Source of the DNA: Sulfurovum sp.
Lineage (GTDB): Bacteria > Campylobacterota > Campylobacteria > Campylobacterales > Sulfurovaceae
Reading direction: 5' to 3'
Length of the DNA: 35,606 bases
Assembly: GCA_026991605.1 (NCBI GenBank)
Contig: JALXBG010000156.1
Span: 1 to 35,606, forward strand
The notes under the pieces are model-generated. The model saw nothing but the letters and a program-made list of their open reading frames with translations, ran no database searches and was not told where the DNA came from. The position numbers were made by a program, and so were the translations under genes. Shown in pieces: positions 17,244-28,700 of this stretch (within the stretch, counting starts at the first letter, position 1; every line of letters starts with the position of its first letter).

Positions 17244-18020
17244 ATGAATAATGGGAACTTCCAAAGGAATATATTGAAACATTTTTTTATAATATTGACA
17301 CTTTTTAGCTCTATTTTGTTTGCCTCCGATATAACCATTGCAGTGGCTGCCAATGTTTCTTATGCCATCGCACCATTAAAAAAAGCATTTGAAGAGGTAT
17401 ATCCTAAAACAAATGTAAAAGTGATACATGGAAGTTCTGGAAAACTGACTGCCCAAATAAGCCATGGAGCACCGTACGATTTGTTTCTCTCTGCAAATAT
17501 GAAATACCCTCAGCATCTTTATGAAGCCAATCTTACATTGGGAAAACCAGTTATCTATGCTCAAGGAGCCTTGGCTATACTCTCCAACGAGGCATGTGAT
17601 TTGAAGAAGGGATTAGCAGTGTTTAAAGATGCTTCTATCAAAAAAATAGCCATTGCCAATCCTAAAACAGCACCTTATGGTGTGGCAGCCAAAGAGGCAC
17701 TAGAGCATGCAAAGCTCTATACGCTACTCCAAGAGAAGTTTGTCTATGGTGAATCCATTTCGCAAACGGTTATCTACGCAACATCAGCGGCAGATGTAGG
17801 TATCATCGCGAAGTCTTCACTCTATGCACCACAGATGTTACACTATAAAGAGGGTACACAATGGGTAGATGTCAATGCCTCTCTCTATACTCCCATAGAC
17901 CAAGGGATGGTCATACTCAAACGTGCCAAAGAGAAGCCAGAAGCCAAAGCATTTTACGACTTTATGTTAGGAAAGAGAGCCAAAGAGATACTGACCTCTT
18001 ATGGCTACAAGGTACCATGA
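17244..18020 (+). CDS. modA: Molybdate ABC transporter substrate-binding protein
   Basis: ITIAVAANVSYAIAPLKKAFEEVYP ... VIHGSSGKLTAQISHGAPYDLFLSANMKYP. Confidence 0.92.
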   Translation: MNNGNFQRNILKHFFIILTLFSSILFASDITIAVAANVSYAIAPLKKAFEEVYPKTNVKVIHGSSGKLTAQISHGAPYDLFLSANMKYPQHLYEANLTLGKPVIYAQGALAILSNEACDLKKGLAVFKDASIKKIAIANPKTAPYGVAAKEALEHAKLYTLLQEKFVYGESISQTVIYATSAADVGIIAKSSLYAPQMLHYKEGTQWVDVNASLYTPIDQGMVILKRAKEKPEAKAFYDFMLGKRAKEILTSYGYKVP

Positions 18021-18691
18021 TGGATATGACACCTTTTATACTCTCCTTTAAACTGGCAGGGCTAACCACACTTATATTGTTTGTGATAGCGCTGCCTTTT
18101 GCTTGGTGGCTCTCTCAAACAAGCTCCAAAAGTAAACCTGTTTTTGAGGCGATAAGTGCATTGCCCATTGTCCTGCCTCCTTCGGTACTTGGGTTTTACA
18201 TCTTGGTTGTACTCTCTCCTAATTCTGCTTTAGGTGGGTTTTTCCATGACCTCTTTGGTGTGCAGTTGGTCTTTTCTTTTACAGGTTTGGTGGTGGCTTC
18301 GTGTTTTTACTCTCTACCTTTTATGGTACAGCCTTTGCAAAATGGTTTTGAATCACTCAACCCCCATATGCTGGAAGCCTCTTACCTTGCAGGCAAAAGC
18401 AAGCTTCAAACCATTTGGCATGTGGCACTGCCAAACATTAAGCCGTCACTCATTACTGCACTCATCATCACCTTTGCACATACTGTGGGTGAGTTTGGTG
18501 TGGTGCTTATGGTAGGTGGTAGCATACCTAACGAAACTAAGGTAGCTTCGGTGGCTATCTACGAGATGGTTGAGGTGATGGAGTATGGCAAGGCACACAT
18601 CTATAGTGCCATTATGGTGCTTATGAGCTTTTTGGTGCTTTTGTCTGTCTATATTTTTAACCACTCTCAGAAAAAAGTGGGGATAGTGTAG
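18017..18691 (+). CDS. modB: Molybdate ABC transporter permease
   Basis: PIVLPPSVLGFYILV and HTVGEFGVVLMVGGSIPNETKVASVAIYE; ATG at 18017 overlapping the modA stop preferred over the ORF-track start. Confidence 0.93.
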   Translation: MMDMTPFILSFKLAGLTTLILFVIALPFAWWLSQTSSKSKPVFEAISALPIVLPPSVLGFYILVVLSPNSALGGFFHDLFGVQLVFSFTGLVVASCFYSLPFMVQPLQNGFESLNPHMLEASYLAGKSKLQTIWHVALPNIKPSLITALIITFAHTVGEFGVVLMVGGSIPNETKVASVAIYEMVEVMEYGKAHIYSAIMVLMSFLVLLSVYIFNHSQKKVGIV

Positions 18692-19359
18692 TGGTAAAGA
18701 TAGCGATTAAAAAACCATTGCAAGGTAGCCAAGGTGTGATGATACTTGATGTGAATGTAGATATAGAAGAGGGAAGTTTTACTGTCATCATGGGTGAGAG
18801 TGGTTCAGGTAAGACGACACTGCTTAGAGTTTTGGCAGGGTTAGAAAAAGCTGAGGCTGACATCCGTGTAGAGGGTAAGTCATGGAAAAGTTTGCCACCT
18901 CAAAAAAGAGAGATAGGTTTTGTCTTTCAAGACTATGCGCTGTTTGACAATATGTCTGTGGAGCAGAATCTTCTTTTTGTACACGAGGACAAAGCTTTGG
19001 CTGAGAAGTTACTTGCACTTACAGAACTTACAGGTTTGGCTACACGTAATGTCAAAAGCCTCAGTGGAGGGCAAAAACAACGTGTAAGCCTCTGTCGTGC
19101 TATGATGAAAAAACCCAAGCTTCTCTTGATGGATGAACCTCTCTCTGCACTTGATGAAAAGATGCGTATCAAACTCCAAGATGAGATGGTCAAACTCCAC
19201 ACAGCTTTTGGTACTACGACACTGATGGTAAGCCACGATGCTGAAGCTTCGTATGCTTTGGCAGACAGGATTTTGGTCTTAGAACAAGGACACATTATAA
19301 AAGATGGTAGTAAAAATGAGGTTTTAAAGCAAGAACAAAAAACGGTCTATAGACTATAG
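18691..19359 (+). CDS. modC: Molybdate ABC transporter ATP-binding protein (GTG start)
   Basis: GESGSGKTTLLRVLAGL Walker A, LSGGQKQRVSLCRAMMKKPKLLLMDEPLSALD. Confidence 0.92.
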   Translation: MVKIAIKKPLQGSQGVMILDVNVDIEEGSFTVIMGESGSGKTTLLRVLAGLEKAEADIRVEGKSWKSLPPQKREIGFVFQDYALFDNMSVEQNLLFVHEDKALAEKLLALTELTGLATRNVKSLSGGQKQRVSLCRAMMKKPKLLLMDEPLSALDEKMRIKLQDEMVKLHTAFGTTTLMVSHDAEASYALADRILVLEQGHIIKDGSKNEVLKQEQKTVYRL

Positions 19360-19413
19360 ATTAAAACTAAAAGAGTAAAATACGCTCAATATTAACAATA
19401 TAAAGGAAAAACC

Positions 19414-19764
19414 ATGGAAAATATCCCAAATTGCCCTGAATGTGGTAGTGAATATACTTACGAAGAGGGGAGTCTTTATATCTGTCCTATGTGTGCATAT
19501 GAATGGAACAAAGATGCAGCAGCTGAAGTAGAAGAAGAAGCAGGTCTTGTTGTAAAAGATGCCAATGGTAATATCTTACAAGATGGTGACAGTGTTACTG
19601 TAATCAAAGATCTTAAAGTAAAAGGTAGCAGTGATGGAATTAAAGTAGGTACGAAGATTAAAACTATTCGCCTTGTTGAAGGTAATGATGGGCATAACAT
19701 TGACTGTAAAGTACCTGGCGTTGGTGCAATTAAACTTAAGCAAGAGTTTGTAAAAAAGGCGTAA
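19414..19764 (+). CDS. Zinc-ribbon protein of the PhnA/YjdM family
   Basis: [26 protein letters not shown] ... [27 protein letters not shown]. Confidence 0.93.
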   Translation: MENIPNCPECGSEYTYEEGSLYICPMCAYEWNKDAAAEVEEEAGLVVKDANGNILQDGDSVTVIKDLKVKGSSDGIKVGTKIKTIRLVEGNDGHNIDCKVPGVGAIKLKQEFVKKA

Positions 19765-19950
19765 ATTTTTTATAATGAAGTACTTCGATACATATGTATG
19801 AGGTATCTTCATTAAAGAAAAATTTATGTATACGTATAAATTGTTGATAGCTCTCTAAACCCATTCTTCTTGATATAAATCAATTCTTTTATTATTTAAA
19901 AAAGTTATCATTAATATAATTAACTGAGTATGATATACAAAGGGGATAAA

Positions 19951-20424
19951 ATGGGTTTATTTGGATTATTTGGGAAAAAAGAAGAAAAAAAGAAAAGTCA
20001 TGTACCTCCATACGATGCTAGACTTATAGCAAAATTTCACAACGAACATAAAAATTTAGTTTCACATATTGCTTTAATACAAAAAGCAATGGATGAAGGT
20101 GCAATAGGAACAGGAAAGGTAAAAAAGCTTCTTCAATCTTTAAAAATGGAATTGCTTGGTCATTTTATGGAAGAAGATATTAAACTTTATTGGTATTTGA
20201 AAGACTATTACAAAGAGGAAGATACTGCATTGAGTATTGTAAAATCGTTTGAGAATTCCATTAAAGAAATTCAAAAAGATATTATGCATTTTTTTGACTA
20301 TTATAGCCAAGATGAAGTAGCATTAGATGATGAGTATATTCAGAAGTTTGAGAAAATTGTTGAAGAGCTTTCTTCAAGAATAAACTCGGAAGAAGAAAAT
20401 TTATATACTTTATATGTCATCTAA
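19951..20424 (+). CDS. Hemerythrin HHE-domain protein
   Basis: IAKFHNEHKNLVSHI ... LLGHFMEEDIKLYWYLKD metal-ligand pattern; ATG at 19951 preferred. Confidence 0.75.
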   Translation: MGLFGLFGKKEEKKKSHVPPYDARLIAKFHNEHKNLVSHIALIQKAMDEGAIGTGKVKKLLQSLKMELLGHFMEEDIKLYWYLKDYYKEEDTALSIVKSFENSIKEIQKDIMHFFDYYSQDEVALDDEYIQKFEKIVEELSSRINSEEENLYTLYVI

Positions 20425-20504
20425 TATGTAAATAACTAGGGGCTAAATTAGCTTAGATGTTATTTTTTTAATCTTTAGAAGGTACCCTTTAGAAATATCG
20501 TATA

Positions 20505-21122
20505 TCATAACCCTTTCATGACAACATCATAGAGATACTCTACTTCATAGTCCTCAAAAAATACTGTTTTTTTACTTTGAAAAAAGTCTAGTATTTTTTT
20601 TGTAGGCAGAGCAGGAGCATAGATGCAGGTTGGGTGTGCTGGTCTAAAAGCCTGCATAAGAGCGATTTCTTCTTCTATGCGTTGCTCACAGATAAAACAG
20701 TTCTCTTCAGGGTAGAGTCTGCCTTCATACTCAAGTAGGGTGATGTAACTTTCACAGACGATGCGTTTGGGGTTTTGTTTGTCCCATTTTTTCGCAGCAT
20801 TCAAGAGTAGGTCATAGTAAAAAGAGTCAAGTTCCTCAGCATCTCTTAGATGCGGTTCAAACTTTTTAATGAAATTGTGCCACATAAGCAGCTTGTTTTT
20901 ATCAAAGAGCCAAGGAAAACCCATATGAGAGAGTGAACGTAGTCTGGGCATAAAACGACCATCTTCTCCTTCTACTTCAAAATCTACCAGATTCCCAAGC
21001 TGAAGTATGGAGTGTCTTGCCCCAAAAAAACGGTAATACGTCCTTACCTCAGTAGCTGTCAATACAGTAGCAATGGAGTCTTCATTTTTGGCTTTTTTGA
21101 CGCTAAGTATAAACCCTTTGAT
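20505..21122 (-). CDS. recO: Recombination mediator RecO (epsilonproteobacterial type), apparent ATC start (or ATT at 21125)
   Basis: Extending the listed TTG ORF gives (M)KGFILSVKKAKNEDSIATVLTATEVRTYYRFFGARHSILQLGNLVDFE; AAGGAG lies just upstream. Confidence 0.75.
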   Translation of the reverse strand: MKGFILSVKKAKNEDSIATVLTATEVRTYYRFFGARHSILQLGNLVDFEVEGEDGRFMPRLRSLSHMGFPWLFDKNKLLMWHNFIKKFEPHLRDAEELDSFYYDLLLNAAKKWDKQNPKRIVCESYITLLEYEGRLYPEENCFICEQRIEEEIALMQAFRPAHPTCIYAPALPTKKILDFFQSKKTVFFEDYEVEYLYDVVMKGL

Positions 21123-21289
21123 AATGACTCCTTTTAATTTTACTAATTATAGTCAAAAGGATGTTAAACATCTAAGTACGCTCTACGTGGGCGTACATCG
21201 CTTAAACAATTCTTAACATCATTTTGGCTATAATCCACCCTATTTAGAGACACTATATGATGTCTCGTATTATTATTTAAGGTTGGAAT

Positions 21290-24200
21290 ATGCAAGATTT
21301 ATTTACTTCATTTAAGGACAACTGTGGATTTGGACTTTTAGCTTCTATCGACAATACCCCTTCACATAAAAACTTAGAAGATGCCATTACTTCACTCTCT
21401 CGTATGATGCACAGAGGTGCCATAGCAGCAGACGGTAAAACAGGAGATGGTTCAGGACTTTTACTCTCTCTTCCTAAATCATTTTTTGCCAAAGATGCAG
21501 AGGCAAATGGCGTAACACTCCCTGCGACTTACGCTGTAGCGATGGTCTTTTCTAACAACCCTACAGATTTTGACGTTATCAACAAAGTGTGTGCAAACAA
21601 TGGCTTGAATGTACTTTACACGCGTACAGTTCCTGTAGATACCAATGCACTTGGAGAGCAGGCACTTGCATCACTTCCAACCATGAAGCAAGTATTCGTT
21701 GCCCCTGCGAATGAAGATGCTGCAAAGCGTTTTGAAGCACTTGTCTATCTTTCACGTAAAGAGATAGAAGCAGAACTTATGAATGATGAAACGTTTTACA
21801 TTTCTTCATTCTCTACTTCAGTGGTGTCATACAAAGGGCTTGTGATGCCTACGCACATCAAAGAGTTTTACAAAGACTTGGGAAATCCAGACTTTGAGAT
21901 TTCATTCTGTTTGTTCCACCAACGTTTCTCTACAAACACACTCCCTCAATGGAAACTTGCACAGCCATTTAGAATGATAGCGCACAATGGTGAGATTAAC
22001 TCAGTGACAGCCAACCGTTTCAACGTAGCAGCCAAAATGGCAGCAGCGAAGTCTGATGTATTTACAGACGAAGAGATGAACAGACTTAAAAATGTCATCC
22101 AAAAAGGGATGTCTGACTCAGCGAGTTTAGATAACTTTATAGAGTTCTTACGTGTAAATGGTGTAGACTTTTTCAAAGCTGCACGTTCACTCATTCCTGC
22201 GCCTTGGCATAATGCCCCACATATGGACTCTGACCTTAGAGCCTTTTATGAGTATGCAAGTACTTGTTTTGAGCCATGGGATGGACCAGCAGCAGTCAGT
22301 ATGACCGATGGTCGTTACATCGGTTGTGTGATAGACAGAAATGGACTCAGACCTTCCAAATACATTAGAACGACAGATAACAGACTGCTTATCTCCTCTG
22401 AGTATGGGGTGCTTGAAGTACCTGAAGATGAGATTGTTGAGCGTGGACGTTTACAGTCTGGTGAGATGATGGGGATTGACCTTCAAGAGGGGAAAGTACT
22501 TAAAACATCGGATATAGATGACCACATTAAAGCAACACACCCTTATGACAAATGGCTAGGTAAAAATATGTCTTACCTTCAAGAGTTTGTACCAGATACC
22601 AAGGTAGAGTCTTGTGATACTATATATGGTGATATGCAGTCAAAACAGCGTTATTTTAACTATACAACAGAAGTTCTAAGAGAAATTATCAGACCTATGA
22701 TTGCTGAAGGCAAAGAGACTACAGGTGCCATGGGTGATGATACACCAATCGCAGCTTTCTCAACCGAACAGCGTAACTTTACAGACTTCTTTAAACAAAA
22801 ATTTGCACAGGTAACCAACCCACCGATAGACCCTATTCGTGAAAAAACAGTAATGAGTCTAAACACAGGGTTTGGTGCACAGCAAAATATCTTGGCAGAT
22901 GATGAAGCACATGCAAAACGTCTTAAAACAGTTTTACCTGTGATGTCTGCACAAAAGTTCTGCTTACTTCAAGAGTTTGGTAACCCAGAGAATGAAAAGT
23001 ATGACCCAAGCTATAAAGTAGGGAAATACGACACTACCTATACGACTGACCTCAAAGGAAGTCTTGACGCACTCATCGCTAAAATCATTGTAGATGTAAG
23101 AGACAATGGCGTAAGAACTATCATCCTAGATGACAGAAGTTTAGATGAAAATACCAAAGCTATTCCTATGCTTATGGCAGTAGGATGTTTAAGTCAAGAT
23201 CTTCTCGATGCAGACTTAAGACACTTAAGCAGTATCGTTGCAGCTACAGGTGAAGTGTTTGATCCACACTCTGCAGCTACGATGATAGGTTTTGGTGCAG
23301 CGGCCATCTTCCCATACCTTCTTTACTTTACAGTAGAAGAGTTGGAAAAAGAAAATGCTGACACTACAGCAGAAATGCAAGCAATACTCAAACGCTTTAG
23401 ACGTGCTATGGGTGCAGGGCTTATGAAAATTATGTCTAAGATGGGAATATCAACTATCTCGTCATATAGAAACTCTAGACTCTTTGACGTGATAGGACTG
23501 AGTAATGAGATAGTAAATGACTGTTTTTCAGGGACAACAGGACTACTTAATGGTTTAGGGTATGAAGACATTGATGTACGTTTAAATACTGCACATCAAC
23601 GTGCCTTTACTACTGCATTTGAAGGTAAGAAAAATAGTCTCTATAAAGGTGGATTCTACAAGTACAGACGTGGAGAAGAGTTCCATGACTTCTCTCGTCC
23701 TACTATTTCAGCTATACAAAAGGCCGCTGAATCTGGTAGTTGGGAAGACTACAAAGCGGTGATGCACCTTGTCAACAAACGTGATAAAAAGTTTATTCGT
23801 GACTTCTATGAGCTAAACAGTGACAGAAGCTCTATCAGTATTGATGAAGTAGAACCATTGAGTGCTATTTTTAAACGTTTTTCAACTGCTGCCATGTCAA
23901 TGGGCTCTATCTCACAAGAGGCACATGAGACATTGGCAGTAGCGATGAACCAAATAGGTGCGAAGTCAAACTCAGGTGAGGGTGGAGAAGACCCTGCACG
24001 TTATGGTACAGAGAAGAACTCTAGCATCAAACAGGTCGCCTCTGGACGTTTTGGTGTGACACCAGAGTATTTACGCTCTGCAACAGAGATACAGATAAAA
24101 GTAGCACAAGGTGCAAAACCAGGTGAGGGTGGACAGCTTCCCGGATCTAAGGTTTCACCACTTATTGCATCACTTAGATTTACAAAGCCAGGTGTCACAT

Positions 24201-25717
24201 TGATTTCACCTCCACCACACCACGATATCTACTCTATCGAAGATTTGGCACAGTTAATTTTTGATTTAAAGCAGATTAATCCAAATGCTAGAATCGCGGT
24301 AAAACTGGTATCTACAGCAGGTGTAGGAACCATCGCAGCAGGTGTGGCTAAAGCCTATGCAGATAAGATTATTATCTCCGGTGCAGATGGTGGTACAGGT
24401 GCAGCACCTATTGGGTCTATCAGATTTGCTGGTAACCCTTGGGAGCTCGGACTTATAGAAGCACATAATGCACTTAAAGCCAACAACCTTAGAGGACAAG
24501 TAACTCTAGAGACTGATGGCGGACTTAAAACGGGTCTAGATGTCGTTAAAGCAGCCATACTTGGTGCAGAAGAGTATGCTTTTGGTACGGGTGCACTTGT
24601 ACTTGTAGGGTGTATTATGCTTAGAGTATGTCACCTAAATACCTGTGGTGTTGGGGTTGCAACACAAGATCCACATTTGCGTAAACGTTTTACGGGTAAT
24701 GTACAAAAAGTTGTCAACTACTTTACACTCATCGCAACTGAAGTAAGAGAAATTCTTGCAGAGCTTGGTTACACGTCACTTGAAGAGATTGTCGGTAAAA
24801 ATGAGTTGCTTGAAGTGATAGATGATGCGTTTGCCAAGAAGTTTAACTTTAAAGAGATGCTTTACAAACTTGATGGTGTGAATACTTGTCAAGTAACATC
24901 TAACGAACCATACGACCAAAATGAGTATGAGCAAGAGATAGTCAAAGAGCTTATGCCAACGATTAAAGACCCGTCAAAGCCTGTCGTGTTAAACAAAGAA
25001 ATTTCTAACCTAAATAGAAGTTTTGCAACACGTATCTCTGGTGAGATAGCAGCACTACATGGCAATGCTGGTCTTCCTGAAGGGACGATTACTCTGAATA
25101 TGAAAGGTACTGCAGGTCAATCACTGGGAGCATTTATGTCTAAGGGTATCAACATTAACATTGAGGGTGCAGGAAACGACTATATCGGTAAAGGGATGAA
25201 CGGTGGTCAAATCGTCATCACTGCCGATAAAGCTGGGCATGAATTTGCTCTTGGTGGTAATACGTGTCTTTATGGTGCAACTGGTGGTACATTGTATATC
25301 CATGGTCAAGTAGGTGAGCGTTTTGGTGTACGTAACTCTGGAGCGACTACGGTGGTAGAGGGTACAGGTGATCATCCTTGTGAGTATATGACAGGTGGGG
25401 TTGCCGCTATCCTTGGTAAAACAGGAGTGAACTTTGGTGCAGGGATGACAGGTGGTAAAGCATTTGTATATGACCTAGATGGGAACTTTTATGAAAAAGT
25501 AAACCCTGAGCTAGTTGAAGCACTACGCATCGACACTGATGAGTGGGATACGGAGATGTTTGAGCTTAAAGCATTGTTAAAAGACTATGCAGCAAAAACA
25601 GGCTCAAAAAGAGCGACACATATCTTAGAAAATTTTAGAACAGAAATACGTAAGTTCTGGATGGTTGCCCCTCGTGGTGTGAAGCCAACTATTGCAGCTG
25701 ATAAAAAAGGGGAGTAG
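21290..25717 (+). CDS. gltB: Glutamate synthase large subunit
   Basis: N-terminal class II amidotransferase CGFGLLASID; AAMSMGSISQEAHETLA; GADGGTGAAPIGSIR; 1475 aa. Confidence 0.97.
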   Translation: MQDLFTSFKDNCGFGLLASIDNTPSHKNLEDAITSLSRMMHRGAIAADGKTGDGSGLLLSLPKSFFAKDAEANGVTLPATYAVAMVFSNNPTDFDVINKVCANNGLNVLYTRTVPVDTNALGEQALASLPTMKQVFVAPANEDAAKRFEALVYLSRKEIEAELMNDETFYISSFSTSVVSYKGLVMPTHIKEFYKDLGNPDFEISFCLFHQRFSTNTLPQWKLAQPFRMIAHNGEINSVTANRFNVAAKMAAAKSDVFTDEEMNRLKNVIQKGMSDSASLDNFIEFLRVNGVDFFKAARSLIPAPWHNAPHMDSDLRAFYEYASTCFEPWDGPAAVSMTDGRYIGCVIDRNGLRPSKYIRTTDNRLLISSEYGVLEVPEDEIVERGRLQSGEMMGIDLQEGKVLKTSDIDDHIKATHPYDKWLGKNMSYLQEFVPDTKVESCDTIYGDMQSKQRYFNYTTEVLREIIRPMIAEGKETTGAMGDDTPIAAFSTEQRNFTDFFKQKFAQVTNPPIDPIREKTVMSLNTGFGAQQNILADDEAHAKRLKTVLPVMSAQKFCLLQEFGNPENEKYDPSYKVGKYDTTYTTDLKGSLDALIAKIIVDVRDNGVRTIILDDRSLDENTKAIPMLMAVGCLSQDLLDADLRHLSSIVAATGEVFDPHSAATMIGFGAAAIFPYLLYFTVEELEKENADTTAEMQAILKRFRRAMGAGLMKIMSKMGISTISSYRNSRLFDVIGLSNEIVNDCFSGTTGLLNGLGYEDIDVRLNTAHQRAFTTAFEGKKNSLYKGGFYKYRRGEEFHDFSRPTISAIQKAAESGSWEDYKAVMHLVNKRDKKFIRDFYELNSDRSSISIDEVEPLSAIFKRFSTAAMSMGSISQEAHETLAVAMNQIGAKSNSGEGGEDPARYGTEKNSSIKQVASGRFGVTPEYLRSATEIQIKVAQGAKPGEGGQLPGSKVSPLIASLRFTKPGVTLISPPPHHDIYSIEDLAQLIFDLKQINPNARIAVKLVSTAGVGTIAAGVAKAYADKIIISGADGGTGAAPIGSIRFAGNPWELGLIEAHNALKANNLRGQVTLETDGGLKTGLDVVKAAILGAEEYAFGTGALVLVGCIMLRVCHLNTCGVGVATQDPHLRKRFTGNVQKVVNYFTLIATEVREILAELGYTSLEEIVGKNELLEVIDDAFAKKFNFKEMLYKLDGVNTCQVTSNEPYDQNEYEQEIVKELMPTIKDPSKPVVLNKEISNLNRSFATRISGEIAALHGNAGLPEGTITLNMKGTAGQSLGAFMSKGININIEGAGNDYIGKGMNGGQIVITADKAGHEFALGGNTCLYGATGGTLYIHGQVGERFGVRNSGATTVVEGTGDHPCEYMTGGVAAILGKTGVNFGAGMTGGKAFVYDLDGNFYEKVNPELVEALRIDTDEWDTEMFELKALLKDYAAKTGSKRATHILENFRTEIRKFWMVAPRGVKPTIAADKKGE

Positions 25718-25776
25718 GTTCTCTGTAGTACGTTTTTGAAGTTGTTGTGTTTAATTTTATGTAAGGACTAAGTTAT

Positions 25777-28700
25777 ATGTTGAAACTAGAGATTAAAAAG
25801 CCAAGAAAATTTATTAGCTCTTTATTGTCAAAAAAAAGTGTGACTACTTTAGAAATGGCTAACTTTAATGAGGCTACGCAAAGTTATCTTGCTGAACTAG
25901 AGAAACAACGTATCGCCAAACAGTCAGAGCCAAATATCGTTTCAAATGCTCTCAAACCTTACTTTGAAGCCCTTGACTATAATGCACAAAGTTACTCACA
26001 AAAAGGACAGAGTGGTATGGACTTGGCTCTTATGTTGGAGCATAGTCCCTCTGTCATCATAGAAGCCAAAGTGTACGAATCATCCGCTATGATAACCAAG
26101 AGTGACATCAACAAAAAAGCTTTACATGAAGCGATACTCTACTTTATGAGAGAACGCTACGCAGGCAATAAAACACTTTATCATATTATCATCACAGATT
26201 TCTATAACTGGTTTGTTTTTGATGCCAAAGATTTTGAGAGATTGTTTTGGCAAAACAGTGAAATAAAAAAGATATTTAACAGCGTAAAAGACCCTTCTGT
26301 ACTGGGCAACAGGACTGAAGATTTCTATGCTATGGTTTCTACACATATAGAGACGATGAAAGAAAACCTTATAGACGACAAGGTCATAGCGTGTGCCTAC
26401 TTTGACTTGCGAGATAAAAGAAGTGAAAAAGAGAATATTGCTCTATATAAACTCCTCTCTAAAGATACACTACTTAAAGCGTTTAACCCCAATGATGCCA
26501 ATACACTTAACAAAGCATTCTATGCCGAGCTACTCTATCTCTTGGGACTAGAAGAGGTCAAAAGTGGTGGTAAGAAAGTTATACAAAGAGCTAAAGCGAA
26601 GCACAGTGGGGCATTGTATGAAAACATCGTTCAAAAGCTTGTGCAGTATGATAAACCTACAGATTTTGAGTCAGTCATACGGCTTATGATTATATGGATA
26701 AACCGTATACTCTTTTTAAAGCTTTTAGAGTCTCAGCTCATCAAGTGGAATGACTCTAGCGAGTACGCTTTTTTAAATGCAGACAAGATAAAAGATTTTG
26801 ACCGATTGGAGATGCTCTTTTTTGATATATTGGCTAAAAAACCTCACAATAGGGGGCATAGAGAGTTTGACTATGTGCCGTACCTAAACTCTTCGCTCTT
26901 TGAGCCACATGCATTTGAACAGAAGTTTTTGACTATTGCTACCTTGCAAGATGATTGCCTTATGCCATACTACGCTAAAACGGTACTCAAAGATGCCCAC
27001 AGCAAGCGAAAAGAGGGTGAGGTCAATATGCTTCACTATCTCTTTGAATTTTTAGATGCCTATGATTTCTCCAGTGAGGGGAGCGAAGAGCTTGTGAGTG
27101 AGTCTAAGTCTCTCATCAATGCTTCTGTGCTGGGGCTGATATTTGAAAAGCTCAACGGTTACAAAGATGGAAGCTTCTATACACCTAGTTTCATCACGAT
27201 GTATATGTCTAAAGAGACCATCACCAAGTCTATAGTAGAGAAGTTTAACCAAACTAAGGGCTGGAAATGTGCTAGTATTCTTGATGTATACAATGAGATA
27301 GAAGACAAAAAAGAAGCTAATGAGATTATAGATTCTTTGACTATCTGTGACCCAGCAGTAGGTAGTGGACACTTTCTGGTTTCTTCACTCAATACTATAT
27401 TAGAGATTAAAAGTTATCTTAAAATTCTTTATGATGAAGATGGTATGCGTATTAAGTATACGCTTATCGTAGAAAATGATGAGCTTATAGTGAGAGATGA
27501 TGAGGGTGAGATATTTGAGTACAAGCGAAACTCCAAAGAAAAAACACGCATTCAGCAGATGCTCTTTAGTGAAAAACAAAAAATCATAGAAAACTCACTT
27601 TTTGGGGTGGACATCAACCCCAACTCAGCCCAAATTACGAGGCTTAGACTCTGGATAGAACTGCTTAAAAACTCTTATTATGATGATGGTAGTTTGGTTA
27701 CTATGCCAAATATTGACATCAACATCAAAGTAGGTAACTCACTCATAAGCCGTTATGGACTAGATGATGAGATAGACATACCCCACATCAAACACGCCAT
27801 AGAACGCTACAAAGCTTCAGTCAAAGACTATAAAGAGGGCAACTTCCTCTCTTCTAAAGAAGATATACGCTCTGCTATAGAGGATGTCAAGGGTATGTTT
27901 GGACTTACACTTAAAGCACAGTGGACACAAACAGAGACCTACAAAAAAGTGCTAGGCAAGTATGTGAAAGAGTATGGCATGGATGGACTAAAGCGTGATA
28001 TGCAACTTGATGCTTTGGAGTTTAACTATGGGTATCATGGCAATCTCTTTGAAGAAGAACTCTCTACTGCTAAGAAAAAAGAGAAAGCTAAGCTGTTGGA
28101 CAAAGTTGTCAAAGCGACCCTTGCCATAGAAGAGATAGAAAAAGGCAAGATTTATGAAAATGCCTTTGAGTGGCGTTTTGAGTTTCCTGAAGTGTTGGAT
28201 GTGGAGGGGAACTTTGTGGGGTTTGATGTGGTGATTGGGAATCCACCGTATATTATGGAAGATGACAACAAGGAAGCTTTTAATGGTCTTCACGATATGC
28301 CTTGTTACCAAGGAAAAACGGACATTTGGCATCTGTTTACCTGTAAGGCTATAGAAATTGCTAAACAAGATGGCTATATGAGTTTCATAGCCAAAAATCA
28401 ATGGCTAGATAGTGCAAGTGCATCCAATATGCGTAGAAATATATATGACTATACATCTATAAAGCAGATTATAGACTTTGGGGTCAATATGGTATTTGAA
28501 GAAGCAGCACAGCAGACGATGATATTTTTACTTCAAAAAAACAGCAAGGGCAGCGAACATCAAATGGAATATCTTAAATATACATCAAAACTTCCATTAG
28601 AAAACATTGCACAACACCTTAAAGTAAAAGATAAATGTGAAGATGTAAAAATGGGTAAAAAATTACTCCCTAGAGCCTATGATGAAAAAGAAAACTTGAG

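Noticed and set aside
17861-18016. Upstream extension of modB in the ORF track
   Set aside because: Lies within modA; ATG at 18017 overlapping the modA stop is the likely start.
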